Shown here: positions 25,831 through 34,593 of the stretch, one piece after another | Layout of the letters: every line of letters starts with the position of its first letter | How positions within the stretch are numbered: position 1 is the stretch's first letter | Source of the DNA: JAJDOD01 sp039024895 | GTDB lineage: Bacteria > Pseudomonadota > Alphaproteobacteria > Rhodobacterales > Rhodobacteraceae | Direction of reading: 5' to 3' | Length of the DNA stretch: 64,000 nucleotides | NCBI GenBank assembly: GCA_039024895.1 | Contig: JBCCPJ010000019.1 | Location: 3,345-67,344, forward strand | Translations under genes and position numbers: made by a program | Notes under the pieces: model-generated | Told to the model about the DNA's origin: nothing | The model's input: the letters and a program-made list of their open reading frames with translations, nothing else | The model's database searches: none

Positions 25831-26832
25831 TCATTGGCGGTCTTTTGCCGAATCGCTGTCCTCCGGACGCGCCGCCACATCTCGCACCGATAGCCACACT
25901 GTGGCCCCCAATACATGCGGCCCCGATTGCGGCACCGCCAATGACTGTCCGAAAACATCAAGCATCAATGATCCATCGCTTTCAACTACACGCGCTGGCA
26001 CCTGCAGGATCGCATCGCTACGCCCGGGAGCCGCGGAAGAAACCAACAGGCTCTCAGGTCTGATCCCCAGCCCTACAACCTCCCCCGTTTCCGCCACTCG
26101 CGGCAACACCAAACGAGCGCTCTGCATATCTTCAGGCGCCCCGAGGATGGCTGCACGCGCTGTATTGTCCGATGTGCCGATGATCTCCGCCAGCAGGCGC
26201 ATGGGCGGTGTGGTCCACCCTGTCAGACGGCCGTCATCGATCCCAAGAACCCGATCCGCCAGCGCCACGATCTCGGCGCGCGAATGGGTGACATAAATTG
26301 CAGGCACCTGTGCTTCCGCCACAGCCCGACCGATATAGGGCAGCAGTTCTTCCTTGCGCGCCTGATCTAAACCACTCAAGGGCTCGTCCAAAAACAGGAT
26401 TGCTGGGTCAGCAGCAAGGGCCCGGCCCAACGCCACACGACGCGCCTCGCCCCCCGATAATCCGGTCGTTTGGCGGTACATCAAGGGCCCAAGGTCCAAC
26501 GCTTCAAGGATGGCATCGTATTGCACAACGCCTCGCCGTCGCGCGCCGTACCTAATATTCTCCGCCACCGTCAGATGGGGAAACAACGCCGCCGCCTGAA
26601 ACACGAAACCCACGTGGCGCTCCTCCGGTGGAACAGCGACGCCCGGCCCGTTCCAAACGGTGTCGCCAAACCGGACCGCTGCGTGATCCATCTCCTCCAA
26701 TCCAGCAAGCGCACGCAGAACTGTTGTTTTGCCACTGCCAGACGGCCCGGCCAATGCGGTGATGCCTGTCAAAGGCACGGAGCCTTCCACATCGATGGAG
26801 AACCCAGGGCCGCGCCGCAAGTTAAGCCGCAT
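25831..26832 (-). CDS. modC: ModC, molybdate ABC transporter ATPase
   Basis: ATP-binding subunit of the molybdate importer. Walker A is GPSGSGKTT, the signature LSGGEARRVALGRAL, and Walker B AILFLDEPLSGLD. A molybdate-binding (MOP-like) C-terminal domain follows from about residue 245 (PARVVESDGSLMLDVFGQSL). The ATG at 26832 gives the family-typical start MRLNLRRGPGFSID. A GTG at 26853 has a better-spaced site (GAGGGG) and would overlap modB, so the true start could be there. Confidence 0.94.
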   Translation of the reverse strand: MRLNLRRGPGFSIDVEGSVPLTGITALAGPSGSGKTTVLRALAGLEEMDHAAVRFGDTVWNGPGVAVPPEERHVGFVFQAAALFPHLTVAENIRYGARRRGVVQYDAILEALDLGPLMYRQTTGLSGGEARRVALGRALAADPAILFLDEPLSGLDQARKEELLPYIGRAVAEAQVPAIYVTHSRAEIVALADRVLGIDDGRLTGWTTPPMRLLAEIIGTSDNTARAAILGAPEDMQSARLVLPRVAETGEVVGLGIRPESLLVSSAAPGRSDAILQVPARVVESDGSLMLDVFGQSLAVPQSGPHVLGATVWLSVRDVAARPEDSDSAKDRQ

Positions 26833-26842
26833 CTCCAACCGG

Positions 26843-27514
26843 TTAGGCGACACGCGCACCCCCTCGCCCGTTCAACAGATAGACCAGCGTCAAAACCGCC
26901 AGAGATGACAGCAACAGCCAGGCAGACAGCGTATGGGCTGTGGCGTAGTCCAAGGTCTCCACCGCGTTGAAGATCTCGATGGAAATCACCCGCGTGGTCC
27001 CGGGAATGTTGCCACCGACCATCAGTACCACGCCAAACTCGCCCACCGTATGGGCAAAACTCAGCACCATGCCCGTGAGAAAGCCGCGCCGCGCCTGCGG
27101 CAAAGCCACCGTGAACAGGGCATCGCGCGACGTGGCGCCGAGCGTCCGCGCCGCATCCAGGGACGCTTGCGGCACGGCGGCAAAAGCGGTTTGCATCGGC
27201 TGGACCGCGAAGGGCAGCGAATAGACGACCGAGGCGAGCACTAGCCCCGAGAAGCTAAACGCGAGCGTCGACCCCGTCAGTGTTACCCAAAGCCCGCCCA
27301 GCGGCGCATCGGGGCGCATCAGGACCAAAAGGTAAAACCCGAGAACTGTCGGCGGCAAGACGAGCGGTAACGCCGTAATCGCCTCAAAGAGCGGTCGCGT
27401 GCGCGCCTTGGTGGTCGCCAACCACCACCCCAGCGGCACGGCAATAACCATAAGAATGACCGTCGTGAGCGCGGCGAGTTTGACTGTGAGCCAGATCGCA
27501 GGCCAGACACTCAC
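26843..27514 (-). CDS. modB: ModB, molybdate ABC transporter permease
   Basis: Inner-membrane permease of the molybdate importer, 223 residues with about five membrane segments. The coupling EAA loop reads DAARTLGATSRDALFTVALP, followed by FAHTVGEFGVVLMVGGNIPG, a hallmark of ModB. It begins with a GTG at 27514 that overlaps the modA stop codon by four bases (GTGA). Confidence 0.96.
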   Translation of the reverse strand: MSVWPAIWLTVKLAALTTVILMVIAVPLGWWLATTKARTRPLFEAITALPLVLPPTVLGFYLLVLMRPDAPLGGLWVTLTGSTLAFSFSGLVLASVVYSLPFAVQPMQTAFAAVPQASLDAARTLGATSRDALFTVALPQARRGFLTGMVLSFAHTVGEFGVVLMVGGNIPGTTRVISIEIFNAVETLDYATAHTLSAWLLLSSLAVLTLVYLLNGRGGARVA

Positions 27515-28218
27515 GGGATGGTATACCCGTCCGCCGCGATCTGGGCCGCCGTCTCAGGACGCGCAAGCCAGTCCCAGAAAGCACGGGCCGCAGCCGTCTC
27601 GGACAAGAGCGCGGCGTCCTGCCTGATCTCCGGTGCCACCCCATCCAGCGCCAACACATGGGGCGCTGAAATCCGGTCGAGCTGTGCAACAGCGACAAAG
27701 GCCAAATCGGCATTGCCCGTGGCGAAAATCGACGCGACCTGCCCCACATTGGCGACCATGACAGGCCGGAACGTCTGCGTATCCAACCCCAAGGCTTCCA
27801 TGGTCCGAGTGGCCGCGCGGCCATAGGGCGCCACGGTCGGATCGGCCAAGGCGGCGGTCTTCCCTTGAAAGGCAAGCGGCGCCGTCTCCACTGAAACCGG
27901 CTCTTTCGACAACAGCGCCAGGGCACCAATGGCATAGGGACGGGTATCAAGGGCGATGCCCGCCTCCCTCAGCAGACGCGGCCGCAAATCATCCGCTGAC
28001 AGGAATATATCAAACGGCGCGCCCGCCTCGATCTGCGCATAAAGAAGGCCGGTGGAGCCATTGCTCAGCACCACTTCGTGGTCGCTCGCCGCTTCGAACG
28101 CCGCTGCAATTTTCTCCGCCGTACGCAAAAAGTTCGACGCGACCGCGACAGTCACCTCTTCGGCGACGGCCATCGGCGCGCAGAGCATGGCAATAACGGC
28201 GAACCCCCAGACCTTCAT
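27511..28218 (-). CDS. modA: ModA, molybdate-binding periplasmic protein
   Basis: Periplasmic molybdate receptor, 235 residues. The signal peptide MKVWGFAVIAMLCAPMAVAE is followed by VTVAVASNFLRTAEKIAAAF and VVLSNGSTGLLYAQIEAGAP, typical of ModA. The C-terminal portion keeps FATGNADLAFVAVAQLD. It is the first gene of modABC and divergent from phzF; no ModE gene or clear ModE palindrome was seen upstream. Confidence 0.96.
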   Translation of the reverse strand: MKVWGFAVIAMLCAPMAVAEEVTVAVASNFLRTAEKIAAAFEAASDHEVVLSNGSTGLLYAQIEAGAPFDIFLSADDLRPRLLREAGIALDTRPYAIGALALLSKEPVSVETAPLAFQGKTAALADPTVAPYGRAATRTMEALGLDTQTFRPVMVANVGQVASIFATGNADLAFVAVAQLDRISAPHVLALDGVAPEIRQDAALLSETAAARAFWDWLARPETAAQIAADGYTIP

Positions 28219-28353
28219 CCTCTGTTCTGGCCATGTCTTGCGCCCATTTGCAAGGGAGGGCGGCCGTAAAATATGCCGCTGCCCAATTCAGTTGCATCCC
28301 GCGGGCAGGCACGCCATCCCATGACCATTCGCGAGAACCTGACCGAGGCCCCC

Positions 28354-29214
28354 ATGACCCCATACTGTGTGTACGATGTCTTCACCGATGCACCGTTCGG
28401 CGGGAACCCCCTGGCGATCATCCCCGATGCGACCGGATTGGCCGAGAACAAGCTGCAAGCCATCGCCCGCGAGTTCAATTTCTCAGAGACCACCTTTGTC
28501 TATCTGCCGGACGATGCCGCCCATCAGGCCCGTGTTCGGATATTCACGCCAACCATGGAAATCCCCTTCGCCGGGCATCCAACGATTGGGACGGCGCTTT
28601 GTCTCCATGACCTCGGGCGCGCGTCGGAGGCGTTTACGCTTGAGCTTGGGGTCGGCCCCATCCCGATCCGCATTCGGGACGGCAAAGCGCAGTTCACAAC
28701 GCGCGTTCCCCTCGAAACCTGGCCCGGCCCCTCGCCCGAGACGGTTGCCAAAAGCGTGGACCTGCCGCGCGACGCGATCCGGCTGGAGACACACAATCCT
28801 ATCATTGCAAGCGTCGGTCTGCCCTTCGCCCTTGCCGAGCTTCGGACCAAGGCGCATCTTGGCGCCGCTCAGCCCGACACAGCCGCGTTTCGCGCCTTTG
28901 ACGCCCATTGGCCCACCGACACCCATTACGACCTTCTCGTCTATGTCCGCGATGGCAACCATATCACCGCCCGGATGTTTGCCCCACTCGACGGCATTCC
29001 GGAAGACCCCGCCACAGGCAGCGCCGCCGCCGCCCTGACCGCTTACCTCGGCAAGCTTGAGGGCAAGAATCGGACGTTTCAGATAACGCAAGGTGTGGAA
29101 ATGGGGCGCCCCAGCCGGATCGACGCCAGCGTCACGATTGAAGATGGCGCGCCCAGTGCCGTTTCCATCGAAGGCACTGCCGTCAAAGTCATGGAAGGCC
29201 ATCTGCTGCTCTGA
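28354..29214 (+). CDS. PhzF-family isomerase/epimerase-like protein
   Basis: Protein of 286 residues with the two-lobed diaminopimelate-epimerase fold of the PhzF family: YDVFTDAPFGGNPLAIIPDA, then the catalytic glutamate region EFNFSETTFVYLP, GHPTIGTALCL, and near the end EDPATGSAAAALTAYLG. In phenazine makers PhzF isomerises DHHA, but most family members have unknown substrates and no phenazine genes are here. The ATG at 28354 fits family starts; 28321 is possible. Confidence 0.9.
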   Translation: MTPYCVYDVFTDAPFGGNPLAIIPDATGLAENKLQAIAREFNFSETTFVYLPDDAAHQARVRIFTPTMEIPFAGHPTIGTALCLHDLGRASEAFTLELGVGPIPIRIRDGKAQFTTRVPLETWPGPSPETVAKSVDLPRDAIRLETHNPIIASVGLPFALAELRTKAHLGAAQPDTAAFRAFDAHWPTDTHYDLLVYVRDGNHITARMFAPLDGIPEDPATGSAAAALTAYLGKLEGKNRTFQITQGVEMGRPSRIDASVTIEDGAPSAVSIEGTAVKVMEGHLLL

Positions 29215-29282
29215 TTTTCATTTGTGCAACCCCAACCGGACGTCGTAGCATTCGGCAACAGAGCATGCGATGGGAGGTCGCT

Positions 29283-30464
29283 ATGGATGCACGTACACTC
29301 GCCGCCGAACGTCGAGACGATGTCTGGCTCAACGCGTCCACGGGGAATTTCGAGACATTCAAAACGCTGGTCTCCCAAACGACACGGCCCAGCGATTGGC
29401 CCCATGCAGTCGATATCTTCGAGAACGTACCGATCTACAACGGCGATGCGATCCGCCAAATCGCGGCCGACCCGGGCGACACGCTGGCGCTCATGGCGGA
29501 ATGGAACACCGCCTTTGATACCGGGCCGGGCGTCATTGCGATCAAGGGCGGTATGGCAGATCTCGACATCGTCGATGAAGCAACGGCTCTTTTCGAAAAG
29601 ATTATCGGAGAAGAAAGCGCCACCGGCAGCGGAGGCGGCGACCATTTCGCGAAGCCAGGCGCCAATAACCGCATATGGAACGCGGCACAAAAACACTGCC
29701 TAGCGGACCCGGCGAACTTTGCCGCTTATTATGCCGCCGATGCCGTCGCCTTGGCGGCGCGGTCTTGGCTCGGACGCGGCTATCAGCTGACCGCGCAGGT
29801 CAACCGCGTGAACCCCGGCGGTGCCGCGCAAACACCACACCGAGATTACCACCTCGGTTTCATGAACGCCGATCAGCTTGCCACCTATCCGGTGCAGGCC
29901 CATCGCTTCTCCCCGAACCTCACGCTGCAAGGGGCTATTGCCCATTGCGACATGCCGCTGGAAACCGGCCCGACGATGCTCCTGCCCTACTCTCAGCAGT
30001 TTCGCGACGGGTATGTGGCTTTCCACCGGCCGGAGTTTCAGAACTATTTCGCCGCAAACCACCGGCAAATCGCGCTCGAGAAGGGCGATCTTCTTTTCTT
30101 CAATCCCGCCGTCATGCATGGCGCAGGCACTAACCGGTCAAGCGACATACAACGCATGGCAAACCTCCTTCAAATCGGTTCCGCCTTTGGGCGCTCCATC
30201 GAGGCGGTCGACCGCTCGCAGATGTCATTGGCGCTCTACCCGGCGCTTGCGGAAGGCACGCTATCCTGGCGCGAGACCTGCAACGTGATCGCCGCCAGTG
30301 CGGAGGGCTACGCCTTTCCAACCAATCTTGACCGCGACCCACCCGTGGGCGGCCTGATCCCCCTCAGCCATGCCGAGTTGATGGAACAGGCATTGCAGGC
30401 GGGTAAATCGGCGGCGGCGTGGACAGCGGAAGTCACCGCGATGGACGGACGGCGCCGCGCTTAA
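29283..30464 (+). CDS. phytanoyl-CoA dioxygenase-like protein
   Basis: Probable Fe(II)/2-oxoglutarate oxygenase, 393 residues. The metal motif H-x-D is seen in TPHRDYHLGFM, and the distal histidine is likely in FFNPAVMHGAGTNRSS, with the arginine of RSSD a candidate for 2-oxoglutarate binding. The ATG at 29283 follows GGGAGGTC. It lies 68 bp after phzF on the same strand. The substrate is unknown. Confidence 0.85.
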   Translation: MDARTLAAERRDDVWLNASTGNFETFKTLVSQTTRPSDWPHAVDIFENVPIYNGDAIRQIAADPGDTLALMAEWNTAFDTGPGVIAIKGGMADLDIVDEATALFEKIIGEESATGSGGGDHFAKPGANNRIWNAAQKHCLADPANFAAYYAADAVALAARSWLGRGYQLTAQVNRVNPGGAAQTPHRDYHLGFMNADQLATYPVQAHRFSPNLTLQGAIAHCDMPLETGPTMLLPYSQQFRDGYVAFHRPEFQNYFAANHRQIALEKGDLLFFNPAVMHGAGTNRSSDIQRMANLLQIGSAFGRSIEAVDRSQMSLALYPALAEGTLSWRETCNVIAASAEGYAFPTNLDRDPPVGGLIPLSHAELMEQALQAGKSAAAWTAEVTAMDGRRRA

Positions 30465-30516
30465 CCTCCGTGCGGTGCGTTTACGTGTCGATAACCTTAA
30501 CAACCTGTTAATAAAC

Positions 30517-30541
30517 AAAAGTTTCGCATGCGAAACTTTTT
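30517..30541. terminator. bidirectional terminator
   Basis: A perfect palindrome, AAAAGTTTCG-CATG-CGAAACTTTT (30517-30540), with a further T after it. It lies between the convergent dioxygenase and Ppx/GppA genes. The A/T runs at both ends let it serve both strands. Confidence 0.8.
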
Positions 30542-30632
30542 CGTTTCCCGCGCTTAAGCAGTCCACAACGCGCAAGCCATTCGCTAGAACCTACAGGTGG
30601 CGCATCCGCGCTTCAGGCAGCCCATTTTTTGG

Positions 30633-31748
30633 CTAGTACGCCGCGTCTTCCAAAACACCGTTGGCGGACATCTGTGCGTAGAGAAGCCCCTCACGCAAGC
30701 CCCGATCCGCAACGGAAAGCCGGTCCGTAGGCCAGACCCTCAGCAGGGCTTGCAGGATCGCGGCCCCCGACATGATGAGCGCATGCCGGTCCCGCCCAAT
30801 GCGCGGATCGCCGCGCCGCCCGTCCGGTCCCATATCAAGATAACGCCGGATCACCTTGTCAATCTGATCCGATGTCATGCGCAAACCATCCACCTTGGAC
30901 CGGTCGTAACGGCGTAAGCCCAGATGGCTCGCGGCAACCGTCGTCACCGTCCCGGAGGTGCCAATGATCTGAAACCCATCGCGCGCTTGTTCGGCGGCGT
31001 AGGGCGTGAATTCGGCGAGGTTTTCCTCGAAATACCAACTCATAAGCGCGAACCGTGCCGCGTCATCATCCACGTCGTTGAACTGATCGCGCAACGTCGC
31101 CACGCCCAAAGGGACCGAAATCCAATCGACCACCTGTGCCGCGGGAAAAGGCGAGCTTGGGTCGGGCACGAAACCCGAATGGAGCCGCATCAAGGCCCGG
31201 GGACGCTCGACCTTGGGAACCTTGCTGATGTCGATCCAGACGAGTTCGGTTGAGCCACCTCCGATATCAACCACCATTACCTGCTCGGTCTTCGCCGACA
31301 CGAGCGGCGCGCAAGAGACTACGGCGAGCCGCGCCTCTTCCTCCGGCGCGATGATTTCAAGCGTTAGCCCGGTCTCGGCTTTTACATCGGCCAGGAACTT
31401 GGCGCCGTTATGCGCCCGTCGGCAGGCTTCCGTTGCCACTAAGCGACGGTGGCCGACCTCGTGGCGGTCAAGCTTGGACCGACAAATCCGCAGCGCCTGG
31501 ACGGTGCGCCGCATGGCAGCCGCCGAAAGCTTGCCCGAGCGCTCCAGCCCCTGCCCCAACTGCACCGATTTGGAAAAACTGTCGACAACGTGGAACTGGT
31601 TGCCTTTCGGCTGCGCAATCAACATGCGACATGAGTTCGTGCCAAGGTCCAGCGCGGCATAAAGCTCCGCTGGATCACGCTCGTTCGAGGCGCCATCTGC
31701 AACCGCCTGCGGGAGATGGCGCGCGCCTCTTGGCCGCTTGGGGGCCAT
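30633..31748 (-). CDS. Ppx/GppA phosphatase family protein
   Basis: Exopolyphosphatase or pppGpp phosphatase of the ASKHA fold, 371 residues. The nucleotide-binding motifs are AALDLGTNSCRMLIAQP, VVDIGGGSTELVWID and IIGTSGTVTTVAASHLG. This is the shorter form lacking the extra C-terminal HD domain of E. coli Ppx, common in alphaproteobacteria. The ATG follows GGAGGGCGAT. Whether it works on polyphosphate or pppGpp cannot be told. Confidence 0.92.
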   Translation of the reverse strand: MAPKRPRGARHLPQAVADGASNERDPAELYAALDLGTNSCRMLIAQPKGNQFHVVDSFSKSVQLGQGLERSGKLSAAAMRRTVQALRICRSKLDRHEVGHRRLVATEACRRAHNGAKFLADVKAETGLTLEIIAPEEEARLAVVSCAPLVSAKTEQVMVVDIGGGSTELVWIDISKVPKVERPRALMRLHSGFVPDPSSPFPAAQVVDWISVPLGVATLRDQFNDVDDDAARFALMSWYFEENLAEFTPYAAEQARDGFQIIGTSGTVTTVAASHLGLRRYDRSKVDGLRMTSDQIDKVIRRYLDMGPDGRRGDPRIGRDRHALIMSGAAILQALLRVWPTDRLSVADRGLREGLLYAQMSANGVLEDAAY

Positions 31749-31914
31749 ATCGCCCTCCGATCTCTGGTTGCCTCCACCCTAGGAGCAACATACCAGTTGA
31801 GGCAAGAAATTCTGCACCATTCCTGATTTTTCGTCGCGCGCCTGCGTGGAAAAGTCGAAAATGAGCGGCGCTTCACTAACCTCTGGCCTTAATACCGGGC
31901 GTAAAGGAGACCCC

Positions 31915-32211
31915 ATGGCAGACGTCACCATCGTATATTGGCGGGATATCCCGGCCCAGGTCATCGTCGGAAAAGGCCGGCGCGGGGCAAAAGCGCCGCT
32001 GCCGGAACGCTTCGAGCAGGCGATTGACCGCGCCGCCATGAAAACCGGCACGGGCGACACGGATGCCTATTTGGCGGAGTGGCGCAAAGCCGCGCCCTAC
32101 AGTGTCGAAGGCGACGCGGCGGAGGTCGCAAAAGGCGAAGCGGCGCGGCTCGATGCGGAGTACGATCAGCAACGGCTGAAAGCCTTGATCGAGAACGACG
32201 GATGGGCCTGA
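31915..32211 (+). CDS. virulence-factor-domain small protein
   Basis: A 98-residue protein of the 'virulence factor' (PF13769-like) kind: start MADVTIVYWRDIPAQVIVG, then KAPLPERFEQAIDRAAM and TDAYLAEWRKAAPY. A strong AAAGGAG site precedes the ATG. It is followed at 27 bp by the MetF-like gene, an arrangement I recall from other Rhodobacteraceae, where the small protein is thought to accompany one-carbon enzymes. Its biochemical role is unknown. Confidence 0.82.
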   Translation: MADVTIVYWRDIPAQVIVGKGRRGAKAPLPERFEQAIDRAAMKTGTGDTDAYLAEWRKAAPYSVEGDAAEVAKGEAARLDAEYDQQRLKALIENDGWA

Positions 32212-32237
32212 GCCCCACGGAGATAGGGAATAAACTG

Positions 32238-33158
32238 ATGGCGCTTTTGAAATTCCAAAGGAAGGCGGATACCGCGCCGACCATCGATCCCAAAGTTCAG
32301 GACTTCCTGAGCGACTTCTCCATCGAAGTGATGCCGCGCACCGCCGAGAAAGTTGAGGACTTTCGGACCGTTCTGCCCCATGGCACCCGCGTCTACATCG
32401 CCCATATCGAGGGCACGCCCATCGAAGAGATGGCCGCAACGGCAAAGCGGCTGGCTGAAGATGGCTTTCGGGTCATGCCCCATTTTCCGGCCCGCATTAT
32501 CCCGGACAAGGCCACGCTTGCCGACTGGATTGCGCGCTATCAGGGCGAAGCGGGGGTAACCGAGGCCCTGATGCTTGGCGGCAGCCCGACAAAACCTTTG
32601 GGGGAATTCGATAGCTCAATGCAGCTTCTCGAAACCGGCCTCTTCGATAAGGCAGGCTTTACGCATCTTCACGTGGCAGGCCATCCTGAGGGCAACAAGG
32701 ATATCGATCCAAAGGGCGGCACGGCCAATGTGGATGAGGCGCTTCAATGGAAGACCGCCTTCAACAAACGCAGCGACGCAGAAATGGCGATTATCACCCA
32801 GTTTGCCTTTGAAGCCGGGCCAATGATCGAATGGGCAAACGCGGTTCAGGCCTCCGGCGTTGATCTGCCCATCCACATCGGCATTGCAGGGCCCGCGAAG
32901 CTACAAACGCTCATCAAATTCGCCATTGCGTGCGGCGTCGGCCCTTCCCTGAAGGTTCTGCAAAAGCGCGCGATGGACGTCACCAAACTCGTGCTGCCCT
33001 ATGAGCCCGACGACATTGTCACCGCGCTCGCCCATCACAAGGACGCCAACCCGGGATTTGCTATCACCAATCTGCATATCTTCCCCCTTGGCGGGATCAA
33101 AACCGCGGCGACATGGGCACAAAACCATGGGGCAAAGGCAACCGCTGTATCGGGGTAA
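32238..33158 (+). CDS. methylenetetrahydrofolate reductase-like protein
   Basis: A 306-residue TIM-barrel protein of the MetF superfamily: FSIEVMPRTAEKVEDF near the N terminus, ALMLGGSPTKPLGEF, FTHLHVAGHPEGNKDI, and IITQFAFEAGPMIEW. It probably reduces 5,10-methylenetetrahydrofolate or acts on a related folate in methyl-group transfer. The ATG at 32238 (MALLKFQRKADT) is chosen; an ATG at 32202 inside the previous gene is possible. No corrinoid methyltransferase follows, unlike longer versions of this locus. Confidence 0.88.
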   Translation: MALLKFQRKADTAPTIDPKVQDFLSDFSIEVMPRTAEKVEDFRTVLPHGTRVYIAHIEGTPIEEMAATAKRLAEDGFRVMPHFPARIIPDKATLADWIARYQGEAGVTEALMLGGSPTKPLGEFDSSMQLLETGLFDKAGFTHLHVAGHPEGNKDIDPKGGTANVDEALQWKTAFNKRSDAEMAIITQFAFEAGPMIEWANAVQASGVDLPIHIGIAGPAKLQTLIKFAIACGVGPSLKVLQKRAMDVTKLVLPYEPDDIVTALAHHKDANPGFAITNLHIFPLGGIKTAATWAQNHGAKATAVSG

Positions 33159-33369
33159 ACTGCCCGATTACATGTCGCGACGCTTCGTCACCGCGTCCAT
33201 ATTCACGTTCAATATCAGTATGTTGTCGCGCTCTACCACGTGAGGTCCGCTGGCGTCGCACACCACCCACTTGTCTACAGTTCTAAACGATCTAATTGCC
33301 AGCGGTTAATTTCACGGCAACCTCCTTTTCCTATGTCTCGGGCACGAATTTCACGCTCGGGAGATATAT

Positions 33370-34524
33370 ATGCGGAACTTTGCAGGAATAGTCGCGCTGG
33401 TTGCGACATGCGCCACGTCAGCGCCAGCGCTTGCGGAACAAGGCGTTTCAAGCTCGGAAGTGCGGTTTGCCCAAGTTGCGGCCATTGAAGGGCCAGCCGC
33501 TGCTCTCGGGCAAGGCATGCAACTGGGCATTCAGGCGGCATTTGCCGAAGCAAACAACGCGGGCGGCGTCCATGGCCGTAACCTGACGCTTTCAAGCATG
33601 GATGATGGGTATGAGCCAAGCCGGTCGATCGACGCCGTCAACTCGGTCATCGCCTCTGATGATTTCCTGGCCCTCATCGGGCCCGTTGGCACACCGACAA
33701 CCAGAGCTACCCAGCCAATTGCAACCGACGCCAATATGCCGATGATCGGCCCTTTCACAGGTGCAGGCTTTCTGCGCGACCCCTCCCTGACGAATGTCGT
33801 CAATCTTCGCGCGACTTATGACGCGGAAACGGCGGCATGGATTGACCATTTGGTCGATGACTTGGGACACACGAATATTGCCATTCTCTATCAAGATGAT
33901 GGCTTCGGTCGCGTGGGTCTATCTGGGGTGAAGAAGGCGCTGGAGGCGCGCGGCATGACCCTGTCGGCCGAAGGAACATATACGCGCAACACCGTGGCCG
34001 TAAAATCGGCATTGCTTGAAATTCGCAAAGCGGAACCGGAAGCCATCGTCATGGTCGGTGCGTATAAGCCGCTAGCCGAATTCATAAAACTGTCCAAAAA
34101 GATGCGCATGGATCCCAAGTTTGTGACGATCTCCTTCGTCGGCTCCAAGGCGCTGGCCGCAGAGCTTGGGGAGGCGGGCGAAGGTGTGATCATCAGTCAA
34201 GTCGTGCCCCAGCCTTGGGATACGTCCATTCCTGTCGTGGCAGCATACCAGGCGGCTCTGAAAGCCCATGACCCTGCCGCCGAACCGGGATTTGTGTCGC
34301 TTGAAGGGTATCTGACGGGACGCGTGGCGATTGAAGCCTTGAAAGCGGCCGGGGCAGATGTGTCCCGAGACGCCTACCTCACAGCTTTGACCAACCTTGG
34401 CTCCATGGATTTGGGCGGGTTTCCGATGGTCTTTGGTCCCGGCGACAATCAGGGCAGCGAAAGCGTGTTCCTGACCCGCATCAACGCAAATGGAACATTT
34501 GACGCGGTCGCCGGTTCAAGCTGA
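33370..34524 (+). CDS. periplasmic branched-chain-amino-acid-type binding protein, no transporter adjacent
   Basis: Type I periplasmic binding protein (Leu/Ile/Val-binding kind), 384 residues. A signal peptide MRNFAGIVALVATCATSAPA precedes VRFAQVAAIEGPAAALGQGM, then GGVHGRNLTLSSMDDGYEPS, LIGPVGTPTTRATQPIA and AILYQDDGFGRVGLSGVKKA. No permease or ATPase gene is nearby; instead a chemoreceptor with a large helical periplasmic domain follows after 69 bp. The pairing suggests a sensory rather than a transport role. The ligand is unknown. The ATG follows GGGAGATATAT. Confidence 0.9.
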   Translation: MRNFAGIVALVATCATSAPALAEQGVSSSEVRFAQVAAIEGPAAALGQGMQLGIQAAFAEANNAGGVHGRNLTLSSMDDGYEPSRSIDAVNSVIASDDFLALIGPVGTPTTRATQPIATDANMPMIGPFTGAGFLRDPSLTNVVNLRATYDAETAAWIDHLVDDLGHTNIAILYQDDGFGRVGLSGVKKALEARGMTLSAEGTYTRNTVAVKSALLEIRKAEPEAIVMVGAYKPLAEFIKLSKKMRMDPKFVTISFVGSKALAAELGEAGEGVIISQVVPQPWDTSIPVVAAYQAALKAHDPAAEPGFVSLEGYLTGRVAIEALKAAGADVSRDAYLTALTNLGSMDLGGFPMVFGPGDNQGSESVFLTRINANGTFDAVAGSS

Positions 34525-34593
34525 CGCACGCACCCGGGCGGCGCTACCTGTGCCGCCCTAGCCACCCACTTGTTTTGCCTGAAGGGGCTTCCG

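Noticed and set aside
28219..28353. ModE box upstream of modA
   Set aside because: I looked for the ATCGCTATATA palindrome between modA and phzF and found none.
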